DNA from: G963665925 sp963676345
Lineage (GTDB): Bacteria; Bacillota; Clostridia; Peptostreptococcales; Acidaminobacteraceae
Reading direction: 5' to 3'
DNA length: 64,000 nucleotides
NCBI GenBank assembly: GCA_963676345.2
Contig: CAXXTS010000005.1
Location: 620,001-684,000, forward strand
Part shown: piece by piece, positions 16,911 through 25,616 of the stretch
How the letters are laid out: each line of letters opens with the position of its first letter
Position numbering within the stretch: the first letter of the stretch is position 1
Made by a program: the position numbers and the translations under genes
Notes under the pieces: generated by a model
Database searches by the model: none
What the model was told of the DNA's origin: nothing
What the model saw: the letters and a program-made list of their open reading frames with translations, nothing else

Positions 16911-18257
16911 ATGTTTACAAAAGTACTGGTAGCTAACCGTGGTGAGATAGCGGTACGCATAATACGGGCATGCAGGGAAATGGGCATTGAGACCGTGGCA
17001 ATCTATTCAGAATGCGATCGGGAAGCTCTGCACACACAGCTTGCGGATGAAGCGGTCTGTGTTGGACCCTCAAAGGCATCTGCTTCTTATCTGAACATGA
17101 CCAATATTATAAGCGCTGCAGTTTTAACGGGTGCACAGGCAGTGCATCCGGGTTTTGGATTTTTATCGGAAAATGCTAAGTTTGCACGGATGTGCGCACA
17201 GTGCGGTCTAAAGTTTATTGGACCCGCACCTGAAGCAATAGAAAAAATGGGTGACAAAGCTGTTGCGAGAATGACGATGCAAGAAGCAGGCGTCCCAATT
17301 GTACCTGGTTCAGATGGGCCAGTGAAGACAATGGAGGATGCACATGCACAGGCAAAGCGGATTGGTTTTCCCCTGCTTGTTAAGGCATCTGCAGGTGGTG
17401 GCGGACGAGGTATGCGCATTGTACGCGAGGCGTCCGAGCTTGAAGCCCTTGTAAGTGCAGCAAAGATGGAAGCAAAAGCGGCTTTTGGGGACGATACGAT
17501 TTACATGGAACGCTTTGTTGAAAATCCAAAACACATAGAGTTTCAAATCATTGCTGATCAGCAGGGTTCAGTCGTGCATCTTGGTGAACGTGACTGTTCA
17601 ATGCAAAGGCGTAACCAGAAGGTTATTGAAGAAGCACCATCTAGTAGTTTAACGCAGGAAAAGCGCCTGGAAATGGGTGCGGCGGCAGTTAAAGCTGCGT
17701 GTGCCGCAGCCTATGAAAATGCGGGTACTGTAGAATTTCTTCTGGACAAGAGCGGAGCGTTTTTCTTTATAGAAATGAACACGCGTATTCAGGTAGAGCA
17801 CCCCGTTACAGAAATGGTTACAGGAATAGACCTCATCAAGGAAATGATACGTATTGCAGCAGGTGAGCCATTAGGCTACACACAGTCAGATATAAAAATA
17901 AATGGTCACGCACTGGAATGTCGAATCAATGCAGAAAATCCATATGAGAATTTTAGGCCCTGTCCAGGCAAAATTGAAACATTGATGTTGCCGGGCGGAC
18001 CAGGGGTGCGTGTTGACTCAGCAGTTTACCAAGGCTATTTAATACCGCCTATGTATGACTCTATGATTGGCAAACTGATTGTGCATGGCAATACACGCGA
18101 AGATGCAATTCAGCGTATGAAACGTGCACTTGGTGAATTCTTAATCACGGGAATAGATACGAATATTGATTTTCACTTTGAAATTCTTTCCCACCAAGCC
18201 TATATGGATGGTGGATATCATACTAAGACACTTGAAACTCAAATAATTACAGGATAA
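16911..18257 (+). CDS. accC: Acetyl-CoA carboxylase, biotin carboxylase subunit
   Basis: A 448-residue ATP-grasp enzyme that carboxylates the biotin on AccB with ATP and bicarbonate. The biotin carboxylase N-domain has MFTKVLVANRGEIAVRIIRACREMGI. The ATP-grasp part has the Gly-rich loop KASAGGGGRGMRIV near residue 160, the metal/ATP-binding ERDCSMQRRNQKVIEEAPS near 225, and FFIEMNTRIQVEHPVTEMVTGIDLI near 283 with the catalytic Arg in TRIQVEH. The length equals the family norm. It lies 8 bp after accB and 10 bp before accD in one operon. Confidence 0.97.
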   Translation: MFTKVLVANRGEIAVRIIRACREMGIETVAIYSECDREALHTQLADEAVCVGPSKASASYLNMTNIISAAVLTGAQAVHPGFGFLSENAKFARMCAQCGLKFIGPAPEAIEKMGDKAVARMTMQEAGVPIVPGSDGPVKTMEDAHAQAKRIGFPLLVKASAGGGGRGMRIVREASELEALVSAAKMEAKAAFGDDTIYMERFVENPKHIEFQIIADQQGSVVHLGERDCSMQRRNQKVIEEAPSSSLTQEKRLEMGAAAVKAACAAAYENAGTVEFLLDKSGAFFFIEMNTRIQVEHPVTEMVTGIDLIKEMIRIAAGEPLGYTQSDIKINGHALECRINAENPYENFRPCPGKIETLMLPGGPGVRVDSAVYQGYLIPPMYDSMIGKLIVHGNTREDAIQRMKRALGEFLITGIDTNIDFHFEILSHQAYMDGGYHTKTLETQIITG

Positions 18258-18267
18258 GGACGGTGGC

Positions 18268-19143
18268 TTGATGTTTGGAAAACTATTTAAGAAAACCCAG
18301 TATATCCGTCTGAATCAAGAACGTTCTGCTACGAGCAAACAAGTGGGACCAAGTATTCCAGATGGCTTCTATATAAAGTGCAAATCTTGTGGTGCACTTT
18401 TAGATAGAGAAACCTATGAAAATAGCAATTCTATATGTAGTACATGCGGACACCACTTCCGCATTCGGCCCCAAGTTCGAATTGACCAAGTTGTAGATGC
18501 GGGGACTTTCACAGAGCTTTTTGAGAATGTACGTACAGTGAATCCACTCAATTTTGAAGGCTATGAAGAAAAAATTGAAGGTGCATCAAAAAAAGCTGAA
18601 GTTTCTGAAGCGGTGACTGTGGGGTACGCGAAAATAGGGGGCAGAGATATTGCCATTGGCGTTATGGACCCCGGATTTATGATGGGCTCAATGGGCTCAG
18701 CCGTTGGAGAGCGTATAACACGACTTGTTGAGTATGCGACTGAAAACACCTTACCGCTTATTATCTTTACCGCTTCTGGTGGTGCAAGAATGCAAGAAGG
18801 TATTTTTTCGCTCATGCAGATGGCCAAGACATCTATGGCACTGAAACGTCATGGAGAGGCTGGTCAGCTTTATGTCAGCATTTTGACTGACCCTACAACA
18901 GGTGGTGTCACGGCGAGTTTTGCCATGCTTGGAGATATTATACTTGCTGAGCCGGGTGCGCTTATTGGATTTGCAGGGCCGCGTGTAATAGAACAAACCA
19001 TTCGACAAAAATTGCCGGAAGGGTTCCAGCGCAGTGAATTTTTACTGGAACACGGGTTTATAGATAAAATTGTAAGACGAGAAGACCTTCGTACTGCGCT
19101 TACGAAACTACTGGATGCGCATAAGGAGGTTGAATATGCCTAA
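18268..19143 (+). CDS. accD: Acetyl-CoA carboxylase carboxyltransferase, beta subunit
   Basis: A 291-residue subunit that, with AccA, moves the carboxyl group from biotin to acetyl-CoA. The N-terminal Cys4 zinc ribbon is intact (CKSCGALL...CSTCGHHF, residues 38-61). The crotonase-like core shows TASGGARMQEGIFSLMQM, TDPTTGGVTASFAMLGD and GFAGPRVIEQTI, where oxyanion-forming Gly pairs are expected. Start is TTG at 18268 or the ATG directly after it at 18271; AGGA at 18257-18260 fits either. Its last eight bases overlap accA (ATGCCTAA), so translation of the two transferase subunits is probably coupled. Confidence 0.96.
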   Translation: MMFGKLFKKTQYIRLNQERSATSKQVGPSIPDGFYIKCKSCGALLDRETYENSNSICSTCGHHFRIRPQVRIDQVVDAGTFTELFENVRTVNPLNFEGYEEKIEGASKKAEVSEAVTVGYAKIGGRDIAIGVMDPGFMMGSMGSAVGERITRLVEYATENTLPLIIFTASGGARMQEGIFSLMQMAKTSMALKRHGEAGQLYVSILTDPTTGGVTASFAMLGDIILAEPGALIGFAGPRVIEQTIRQKLPEGFQRSEFLLEHGFIDKIVRREDLRTALTKLLDAHKEVEYA

Positions 19144-20095
19144 AAGTGAAGAAATGCTTTTAAAAGCACGCTTAGAGGAGCTTGAAAAAATTGCTGCTCA
19201 GGTTGATCCTGCGCTGAAAAAAGATATTGAGCGGATTAGCAAAAGACTGACGGCAGAAAGCAAAACTACCGATAGGGTTAAAACGTCTCCAAAAGAAAGC
19301 GAGTCTAAGGCGTGGAAACGCGTTCAACTTGCAAGACATAAAGACAGATTAACGACACTTGAGTACATTTCCCATATATTTGATGACTTTATTGAGCTTC
19401 ATGGAGACCGCCTATACAGAGATGACAGCGCTATTGTGGGTGGTTTAGCATGGTTGGGTAAAAGACCTGTTACGGTTATTGGGCATCAAAAAGGCAGAAA
19501 TGTAAAAGAAAATATTAAAAGAAACTTTGGTATGGCTCATCCAGAAGGTTACAGGAAGGCCTTGCGTCTGATGAGACAAGCAGAAAAATTTGGACGTCCA
19601 ATCATTTGCTTTATAGATACACCGGGCGCTTACTGTGGGTTAGGGGCTGAAGAGCGTGGACAGGGTGAAGCAATTGCCAGAAACCTATTTGAAATGTCTG
19701 ACTTGAAAGTTCCAGTGATTAGTATTGTCATTGGTGAAGGTGGAAGTGGCGGTGCTTTAGCCTTTGGTGTGGGTAATGAAATATGGATGCTGGAAAATGC
19801 AGTATACTCTGTCCTTTCACCAGAGGGATTCGCATCGATTCTTTGGAAAGATGCATCTAAAGCAGAAACAGCCGCAGACATTATGAAGATAACTGCCGAA
19901 GATATTCATGCATTTGGGCTAATTGACCAAGTGATTCCAGAGGATGAGCTTGGTGTTCATAAGAATCCTGAAAAGACAGTTGAGCATATGAAGGTGCTGA
20001 TTGAAAATACGCTTAGCCAGTATGGGGCACTTTCCGCAGAAGAGATCGTTGACAAAAGATATAAAAAATTTAGAGCAATGGGTATGTGCGAGTAA
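19136..20095 (+). CDS. accA: Acetyl-CoA carboxylase carboxyltransferase, alpha subunit
   Basis: A 319-residue partner of AccD in the alpha2-beta2 transferase. An N-terminal helical arm (SEEMLLKARLEELEKIAAQVDPALKKDIERI) precedes the crotonase fold with FIELHGDRLYRDDSAIVGGLA, FGMAHPEGYRKALRLM, FIDTPGAYCGLGAEERGQGEAIA and IGEGGSGGALAFGVG. The start at 19136 is chosen because AAGGAGG ends 5 nt upstream and the ATG overlaps the accD stop by eight bases; an earlier ATG at 19115 lacks a binding site. Last gene of the operon, followed by a strong terminator at 20144. Confidence 0.96.
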   Translation: MPKSEEMLLKARLEELEKIAAQVDPALKKDIERISKRLTAESKTTDRVKTSPKESESKAWKRVQLARHKDRLTTLEYISHIFDDFIELHGDRLYRDDSAIVGGLAWLGKRPVTVIGHQKGRNVKENIKRNFGMAHPEGYRKALRLMRQAEKFGRPIICFIDTPGAYCGLGAEERGQGEAIARNLFEMSDLKVPVISIVIGEGGSGGALAFGVGNEIWMLENAVYSVLSPEGFASILWKDASKAETAADIMKITAEDIHAFGLIDQVIPEDELGVHKNPEKTVEHMKVLIENTLSQYGALSAEEIVDKRYKKFRAMGMCE

Positions 20096-20143
20096 GTATA
20101 AAGGTAGTATAATAACCTTACACATAATTAGAAGTTAGGACTA

Positions 20144-20190
20144 ACCCCTGAGGGGTACCAGAACGGACTGGTGCATTCAGGGGTTTTTCG
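20144..20190 (+). terminator. Terminator of the acc operon
   Basis: ACCCCTGA (20144-20151) pairs with TCAGGGGT (20177-20184), with an inner CCAG/CTGG helix, followed by TTTTTCG. Confidence 0.88.
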
Positions 20191-20326
20191 TATTTCTTTA
20201 TTTGTTTAGAAAGGGATTACAAAGCCAAGTGGCGAATTAAAGTATAATCTATTTAGGAAGGCGAAGTATATTTGCTGTGGCGTAAACTTATACATACTTA
20301 ATATTAAGAAGTTCAGCGAGGTTATT

Positions 20327-21235
20327 ATGAAGAAATATACAATGGTAGTACTTATGATTATGGCTGCTTTTTTTTGGGCAGGTGCCTTTATTGCCGGTAA
20401 ATACAGTGTAGATACTTTTTCGCCGGGAATGCTCACATTTTTGCGTTTTGGAATAGCCTCTGTTGTGATTATGTCAGTCTTAATTCTTAAACACCCTCGG
20501 GCGTGGATGATACAAAAGAAACAAATTAGACCCGTAATTATTCTTGGACTGGTTGGCATGGTGGGATATCATGTATTGTTTTTTGAAGCTCTCAAATATA
20601 CAACAGCATCAAACGCCTCGATGGTTGCTGCCATGAATCCTATTTTGACAGCTCTAATTGCCTCAGTAATTGCAGGGGAGTCGCTGTCGGTGAAAAAAAT
20701 TCTTCTGATTCTACTGGCCTTTTCTGGGGTGGTGCTGACGCTTACAAACTGGGACCTAGGTGTAATTACACGTCATGAAATGAATGTTGGTGACCTAATC
20801 ATGCTTGTCGCGGTAAGCTGCTGGGCAATCTATAGTGTGCTTGTAAAGAAATTTATGCCGGCTTTTACACCACTTAAGCTGACCGCATACACATTTTTAA
20901 GTTGTACGATCATGATGGCTCCGTTTATTGTTTTCGATCCGCAAAATTATATGGACCTAAAATCAGCACCTATGCCTGCAATTGGTGCTGTGCTGTATAT
21001 GGCTATTTTTCCAACTGTCATTGGATACTTAATACAACAGATGTCCATACGAAATGTCGGTGCAAGCCGAACCAATATCTACATAAACCTTGTGCCTGTT
21101 TTTTCACTTATTTTAGCCGTTCTCATACTTGGGGAGCATGCACCAGTGCAAAAATTGGTAAGTAGTGGTATGATAATAACAGCGGTATTTTTCTATAGTC
21201 GTGAAGGGATGAAAGTTGGAAAGAACCATGTCTAA
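20327..21235 (+). CDS. EamA/DMT-family transporter
   Basis: A 302-residue inner-membrane protein with ten hydrophobic helices arranged as two EamA repeats (about 8-140 and 152-292). Typical family features are AAFFWAGAFIAGKYSVDTFSPGMLTFLRFGIAS in the first repeat and VAVSCWAIYSVLVKKF with a second PxxLTAYTF-like segment in the other. DMT transporters of this group export metabolites or amino acids; the substrate cannot be told. Its end overlaps the next gene by eight bases, so the two are probably translated together. GCGAGG lies 7 nt upstream of the ATG. Confidence 0.92.
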   Translation: MKKYTMVVLMIMAAFFWAGAFIAGKYSVDTFSPGMLTFLRFGIASVVIMSVLILKHPRAWMIQKKQIRPVIILGLVGMVGYHVLFFEALKYTTASNASMVAAMNPILTALIASVIAGESLSVKKILLILLAFSGVVLTLTNWDLGVITRHEMNVGDLIMLVAVSCWAIYSVLVKKFMPAFTPLKLTAYTFLSCTIMMAPFIVFDPQNYMDLKSAPMPAIGAVLYMAIFPTVIGYLIQQMSIRNVGASRTNIYINLVPVFSLILAVLILGEHAPVQKLVSSGMIITAVFFYSREGMKVGKNHV

Positions 21236-21803
21236 GACAAAGTCGTTTGATGCAGTTCTTGGAATAACAAAAAAGGTCATTAAAAAGTCTGCTGAAATAA
21301 GGGGTTCAGAAGAAAAGATAGGCTGTGATAATGAAACAGCTACAGCGTCTTCCATTTCTGATAAAGAACCAACTTTGGAAATGGAACCGGTTAAGGCAAG
21401 TTCTAGCTTGGCTGATGAACCAAGTCCTCTGGAGGTTGACCCATTGCAGGGTGCTGAAAAAAAAGCGCTCAAAGATGAACGGCAAATGTTTGAAAGGGTT
21501 CATGAAGAGGAACAAGTTCCAAATGTTGCTGATCGGGCCTTAATTGACCAAATGCGAGATGAAATTCAATTTTTAAGAACACAACTTGAAATCAAGGACA
21601 GTCAAATTGAAAAGAAAGACCACCAGCTTGCCAGTAAAGATGACCTGCTTAAGAATTTTCAGGTACTCCTCAAGTCAGAACAGGATAGAGTCTTGCGCCT
21701 TGAAACTGAACTGACACAGGAATCCTGCCGACTAGACATGCAAACTACTGCTGATTCAGCTGAAGAAGTATCATGGTTTAAAAAAATGTTTCAAAAATCA
21801 TAG
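21228..21803 (+). CDS. Coiled-coil protein of unknown function
   Basis: I do not recognise this 191-residue protein. Residues 1-25 are basic (KTKSFDAVLGITKKVIKKS); residues 26-90 are acidic, low-complexity and probably disordered; residues 100-172 form a heptad-rich coiled coil (MRDEIQFLRTQLEIKDSQI, KKDHQLASKDDLLKNFQVLL). The KDxQI repeat weakly resembles the C-terminal half of DUF536-type plasmid proteins, but the winged-helix part is missing. It ends with a hydrophobic/basic tail (EVSWFKKMFQKS) that could touch membrane. The start at 21228 uses GGAAAG and overlaps the EamA stop; TTG at 21216 is less likely. Confidence 0.75.
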   Translation: MSKTKSFDAVLGITKKVIKKSAEIRGSEEKIGCDNETATASSISDKEPTLEMEPVKASSSLADEPSPLEVDPLQGAEKKALKDERQMFERVHEEEQVPNVADRALIDQMRDEIQFLRTQLEIKDSQIEKKDHQLASKDDLLKNFQVLLKSEQDRVLRLETELTQESCRLDMQTTADSAEEVSWFKKMFQKS

Positions 21804-21837
21804 CCATAGGGCTAAAAAAATCATAGGGGTGTTTGAT

Positions 21838-22083
21838 TTGAAAGTAATTATTAAAGATGAATTTTATGAATTTCAAAATGAAAATACAGATGCGTTCTTC
21901 AATGAACAGAAGGCCTATCTTTCCAACTTGATACAAAGCCAGTCGGGAGAAGAGAACTTAGAGGCGCTCCTGACAGCGTTATTTAGCCTGTACAACCTCA
22001 CGGAGGCACTAATACATAAAGTTGTTGACGAAAACGGAAAAGACGCTGTTGTTAAGGTGTTGAACGCAAAAGAGTTAAAATAA
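21838..22083 (+). CDS. Small acidic protein, unknown
   Basis: An 81-residue protein (MKVIIKDEFYEFQNENTD...) that I do not recognise. TTG at 21838 is chosen because AGGGGTG ends 6 nt upstream; GTG at 21829 overlaps that site. Predicted as mostly helical with a hydrophobic patch (LEALLTALFSLYNLTEALIHKVV) that could mediate dimerisation. It lies 34 bp after the coiled-coil gene on the same strand, and a terminator follows, so EamA, coiled-coil protein and this protein probably form one transcription unit. Confidence 0.7.
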   Translation: MKVIIKDEFYEFQNENTDAFFNEQKAYLSNLIQSQSGEENLEALLTALFSLYNLTEALIHKVVDENGKDAVVKVLNAKELK

Positions 22084-22088
22084 TATAG

Positions 22089-22126
22089 GCATCCTATCAG
22101 GTCAAATACTTGGTGGGATGCTTTTT
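22089..22126 (+). terminator. Terminator after the EamA cluster
   Basis: GCATCC (22089-22094) pairs with GGATGC (22116-22121), followed by TTTTT. The loop is long, so efficiency is uncertain. Confidence 0.65.
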
Positions 22127-22198
22127 AAAATAAATGTGTAAATTACCCACAAATTGGTATGAAATATTTGTAAGCTACCAAGGAGGGAATGTTTGCAC

Positions 22199-23215
22199 AT
22201 GAAAAAGGTCAGCCTAATAGATAATCAGGGGGATTTTACATACGGAAAATACACCACCTATCTTGATCGTTTAAATCCGCTAGAATTTAGATGTGGAATA
22301 TGGGGCGTTATGCCTCGACGGTTCAAGGATTTGCGTTTGAAAGAATGGCAAGCCTATATGATAGGCGGCAAAGACCATTACATATTAATAGCTACAATGG
22401 ATATGAAGCACTTTTCCATTTTAAAAGTACTCATTTATGATAAAAAAACCAATCAAACATGGGGCTCATCACAAATACAATACAATAGAAAGATAAAAAT
22501 TGCCCATGATTTGAGGTGGAGCTCTACATATGCCTATGAAGCAAACACACAGATTCAAGTTAACCATTATTTACATGGTTCTAAAATTGAACTTGGATTT
22601 GCCTTTAAGGATGCCCTTACAGGTGATATGATATCAGGTTATTTTGAGACGGCTGAAGTAATCAATACCCCGCTCATATCGGTACTGCCCTTGAAAAATG
22701 AAGCGGGATTTTATACACATAAGCAGCTCGTTTCTTTGCAGGGGCATATGTCAGTTAATGACGCCATTCGAAAGTTTGATAAAAAAGAGACCACACTCAT
22801 TCTCGATGATCAGAAGGTGTATTATCCATACAAAACCTTGTGGAATTGGTCTACTGCAGCTGGTGTAGTCGAAGGAGATTACTGTGGATTTACAGTTTCC
22901 AATGTTGAAGCGCTAAAGCCAAGTTATAATGAAAATGCATTTTGGAAAAATGGAGAAATCCATCATGTGCCAGATGTAAACTTCTCAAGGAATAGCATTT
23001 CGGGAAACTGGACCATTGTAGATGAACAAGGTCTAGTTGATATGGAGTTTAAACCTGTAGCCAAGCATCGAATTGAACGGAACTTGTTTATTGCCCGTGC
23101 AAAGTATGAAGGGCCACTGGGATGGTTTTCTGGACATATAGGCAGCGTGTCTGGAGAAAAGCTTTATGTGAACAGCATGTTTGGCATGCTTGAGAGAATG
23201 AATATGCGTCTATAA
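22199..23215 (+). CDS. DUF2804 family protein
   Basis: A soluble protein of about 338 residues that fits DUF2804: an N-terminal NPLEFRCGIWGVMPRRFKDLRLKEWQAYMIG segment, then HYILIATMDMKHFSILKVLIYDK and a C-terminal LWNWSTAAG...YCGFTVSN region. The fold is probably an all-beta, lipocalin-like barrel related to hydroxyneurosporene-synthase-type proteins; the biochemical role is unknown. AGGAGGG lies 11 nt before this ATG; an in-frame TTG at 22193 is closer (5 nt) and may be the true start. It lies alone between a terminator and the xpt promoter. Confidence 0.8.
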   Translation: MKKVSLIDNQGDFTYGKYTTYLDRLNPLEFRCGIWGVMPRRFKDLRLKEWQAYMIGGKDHYILIATMDMKHFSILKVLIYDKKTNQTWGSSQIQYNRKIKIAHDLRWSSTYAYEANTQIQVNHYLHGSKIELGFAFKDALTGDMISGYFETAEVINTPLISVLPLKNEAGFYTHKQLVSLQGHMSVNDAIRKFDKKETTLILDDQKVYYPYKTLWNWSTAAGVVEGDYCGFTVSNVEALKPSYNENAFWKNGEIHHVPDVNFSRNSISGNWTIVDEQGLVDMEFKPVAKHRIERNLFIARAKYEGPLGWFSGHIGSVSGEKLYVNSMFGMLERMNMRL

Positions 23216-23226
23216 ATTTTTAGGGC

Positions 23227-23255
23227 TTGTCAAAGGCGTTCCTATCATGTACAAT
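23227..23255 (+). promoter_or_regulatory. Promoter of xpt
   Basis: TTGTCA (23227-23232), 17-bp spacer, TACAAT (23250-23255). It starts 11 bp after the DUF2804 stop and drives the riboswitch leader. Confidence 0.7.
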
Positions 23256-23272
23256 TTTGCTTATATTAAATG

Positions 23273-23295
23273 GCTCAGGTTTTCCTGAGCTTTCA
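23273..23295 (+). terminator. Small hairpin between xpt promoter and aptamer
   Basis: GCTCAGG (23273-23279) and CCTGAGC (23284-23290) with a TTTT loop, followed by TTTCATATTT. It could end the DUF2804 transcript, but it also lies inside the predicted xpt transcript, so its strength must be limited or its role different. Confidence 0.45.
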
Positions 23296-23304
23296 TATTT
23301 AATA

Positions 23305-23376
23305 CCGTATAATATTGGAAATAAGGTCCAAAAGTTTCTACCCGGTTACCGTAAATGACTGGACTACGGAGAGTGT
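23305..23376 (+). promoter_or_regulatory. Guanine-class purine riboswitch
   Basis: All aptamer parts are present: P1 CCGT/ACGG, ATAAT, P2 TTGGA/TCCAA, GTTTCTACC, P3 CCGGT/ACTGG (one G-U), CCGTAAATG, and GACTACG. The specificity base equivalent to C74 is C (23364), which marks the guanine/hypoxanthine class rather than adenine. It lies 172 nt upstream of xpt, as in Bacillus. No strong terminator was found in the expression platform. Confidence 0.93.
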
Positions 23377-23547
23377 GAACAATCAGCATATATTGGCTCG
23401 TTTGTACCCTTTCTCGTATTGAACCCAAGTGATTCAATTACTTCTTGCATGTTTACAGTGTCAATAACAGACTTAATGTAAATCATAATGGATTTAGATG
23501 AATTTCTAGGGGTGAACTTTTGGTTTTAATGGGGAAAGGGAGTTTTT

Positions 23548-24117
23548 ATGGAAGCACTAAAGAATGCGATACTTCAAAAAGGTGAAGTTGTTGGTGAAGA
23601 TATCTTGAAAGTAGATACATTTTTGAATCATCAACTGGATGTGTCGCTACTCAATGAAATCGGAATAGAGTTTAAGCGCCGATTTGAAGATGAGAAAATC
23701 ACTAAAATCTTGACAATTGAAGCATCTGGAATTGCCATTGCAGCACTTGCAGCACATCATTTCAAAGTGCCTGTGGTGTTTGCAAAAAAAGTCGCTTCAA
23801 AAAATTTAGATAGTGATACCTATGAAACAGATGTGTTTTCATTCACGAAGGCTAAAAACTATAAAGTGCGTGTTTCAAAGAAATTTATCGATGAAACAGA
23901 CCGCGTTCTCATATTAGATGATTTTATGGCACAAGGTCGCGCGGCGCTTGGACTGAGAGATATTGTACTTCAAGCGGGTGCGGAACTTGCCGGTATTGGC
24001 ATTGTTATTGAAAAGGGCTTCCAAGAAGGCGGCACACTACTCAGAAAGCAAGGTATTCGTGTAGACTCCCTAGCAATTATCGACTCATTTAAAGATGGGG
24101 CGCCAGTATTTAAATAG
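23548..24117 (+). CDS. xpt: Xanthine phosphoribosyltransferase
   Basis: A cytosolic salvage enzyme (189 residues) that turns xanthine plus PRPP into XMP. It is a type I phosphoribosyltransferase with the PRPP loop VLILDDFMAQGRAALG near residue 125 and the N-terminal MEALKNAILQKGEV...ILKVDTFLNHQLD typical of Xpt. IEASGIAIAALAAHHF near 60 is the pyrophosphate-binding loop region. GGGGAAAGGGAG lies just upstream of the ATG. Control by the guanine riboswitch fits its purine-salvage role. A strong terminator follows at 24161, then remnant element F. Confidence 0.95.
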   Translation: MEALKNAILQKGEVVGEDILKVDTFLNHQLDVSLLNEIGIEFKRRFEDEKITKILTIEASGIAIAALAAHHFKVPVVFAKKVASKNLDSDTYETDVFSFTKAKNYKVRVSKKFIDETDRVLILDDFMAQGRAALGLRDIVLQAGAELAGIGIVIEKGFQEGGTLLRKQGIRVDSLAIIDSFKDGAPVFK

Positions 24118-24160
24118 ATAAGTAGACGATTATAATTGAATGAACCTATTTGAAATTTAT

Positions 24161-24196
24161 CGCCTGAATTATGCTGTCATAATTCAGGCGATTTTT
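24161..24196 (+). terminator. Terminator after xpt
   Basis: CGCCTGAATTATG (24161-24173) pairs perfectly with 24178-24190 around a CTGT loop, followed by ATTTTTA. Confidence 0.93.
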
Positions 24197-24238
24197 ACTT
24201 TCCGAAAAAGACAAAGAAATGCATAAGAGCAGATATGA
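24197..24238 (+). repeat. Remnant element F (5' box only)
   Basis: TTTCCGAAAAAGACAAAG followed by AAATGCAT and CAGATATGA. The same three pieces occur in element E, where a hairpin lies between AAATGCAT and CAGATATGA. Here the hairpin and the 3' module are missing. It starts directly after the xpt terminator, as the full copies do after theirs. Confidence 0.65.
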
Positions 24239-24285
24239 TTTACTTAATCTTTCTTTATTTTGACACGAATAGATAAATTATTACG

Positions 24286-24314
24286 TTGAGTACACTGACA
24301 TTATTACGTATAAT
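24286..24314 (+). promoter_or_regulatory. Promoter of the GlnK/GlnL-like operon
   Basis: TTGAGT (24286-24291), 17-bp spacer, TATAAT (24309-24314), 43 bp upstream of the kinase start. Confidence 0.75.
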
Positions 24315-24356
24315 AGATTAGAAGTGTTGTTGGGTAGTGGTTGAGAAGGAGCGTTT

Positions 24357-25616
24357 ATGAATAAGACGAAAAAAATGCTTCTTATTGCGCTGGTTGACGC
24401 AATTACGACGCAGATCTACATAGATATGTTTGTAGGTGGATTTCGAATTGGTGTATCTGTCATTATACTCCCCATATTCTATTACTTCGATAGAAAAATC
24501 AATCCACTCGTTTGTGCGCTCTACGTCGGTATTGTAGGGCTTTTATTCAGGGGACTTATAGGCATTCCAGAGTACGGGTCTTTTCAGGCGGCAATGCAGC
24601 TGGATTATCAAATATTTGTATTTGATATGGTTTATGGGTTAATGTATTACTTTATGTTCTATAAAAGTGAGGAGAAATCTCTTACCAAATGGGCTCTTGT
24701 GATTTTGTTTTCCGATTTTATTGCCAACTCACTGGAAATCGTTTCTCGAATTGGGCCATTCGTATCTGATAATATACAAGTTGTCAACAAACTCTTTGTG
24801 GTTGCTTCTGTTAGAACCTTTATAGGCATAATCGCAGTTCTTATACTTGGTAGGTATCAAATGCTCTTAAAAAGAGAAGAACATGAGAACAGGTATAGAC
24901 AACTGGTAACCATGCTCTCCGATCTTAAAAGCGAAGTTTATTTTATGTCAAATAATATGGAGTATATTGAAGCCGTAATGAGTGATGCCTTTCAGCTGTA
25001 TGAAAACCTAGAAGAGAGGGATCAGGAAAATAGGAACTTGTCTCTTCAAATTGCTAAGGATGTGCACGAAATAAAAAAGAATTATTTGCGAGTGATCCAT
25101 GGTATCGATCAGATATCTGACAAGGAACCCGTTTTCGATATCATGTCGGTGAAGGATATTTATGCGATACTGCAAACGAGTATCAGCAGAGAAATAGAAA
25201 TGAAACAACTTCAAATTGTATTGGACTTTCAGGTTAAAACAACCGCACAGGTGACAGACCACTTTATGTTAATGTCCATACTGCGTAATTTGGCAATGAA
25301 TGCAGTTGAAGCAATGAGTGAAAGTGGAGGGACACTTCGCATTCGACACGAAAAGAATGAGACGATGCATCAAATTATTGTTACCGACACGGGTCCGGGC
25401 ATTAAAGAAAGAGATATGGAATATATTTTTGATCCTGGATTTTCAACGAAGTTCAATGAAGAAACGGGTATTATTAATAGGGGCATTGGATTAACCCTGG
25501 TTAAGGATATTGTTGAAAAGCAGTTTAAAGGAACGATAGAGATCGAATCTGAGCTTGATCAAGGGACGGTCTTTACGATTATGATACCAGATCGATGTTT
25601 GGAGGCTACAATATGA
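24357..25616 (+). CDS. Membrane sensor histidine kinase (GlnK/YcbA-like)
   Basis: A 419-residue kinase. Residues 5-170 contain about five or six hydrophobic helices and no large extracytoplasmic domain. A coiled linker (170-225) leads to the dimerisation segment with phospho-acceptor His in AKDVHEIKKNYLRVIHG near residue 237, a form seen in CitA/DcuS and GlnK kinases. The HATPase_c domain has ILRNLAMNAVEAMSESGG (N box), VTDTGPGIKERD (G1) and NRGIGLTLVKDIV (G2). Its cognate regulator overlaps it by four bases (ATGA). The partner is GlnL-like, so I infer a GlnK-type sensor; glutamine as ligand is only by analogy with Bacillus. Confidence 0.87.
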   Translation: MNKTKKMLLIALVDAITTQIYIDMFVGGFRIGVSVIILPIFYYFDRKINPLVCALYVGIVGLLFRGLIGIPEYGSFQAAMQLDYQIFVFDMVYGLMYYFMFYKSEEKSLTKWALVILFSDFIANSLEIVSRIGPFVSDNIQVVNKLFVVASVRTFIGIIAVLILGRYQMLLKREEHENRYRQLVTMLSDLKSEVYFMSNNMEYIEAVMSDAFQLYENLEERDQENRNLSLQIAKDVHEIKKNYLRVIHGIDQISDKEPVFDIMSVKDIYAILQTSISREIEMKQLQIVLDFQVKTTAQVTDHFMLMSILRNLAMNAVEAMSESGGTLRIRHEKNETMHQIIVTDTGPGIKERDMEYIFDPGFSTKFNEETGIINRGIGLTLVKDIVEKQFKGTIEIESELDQGTVFTIMIPDRCLEATI

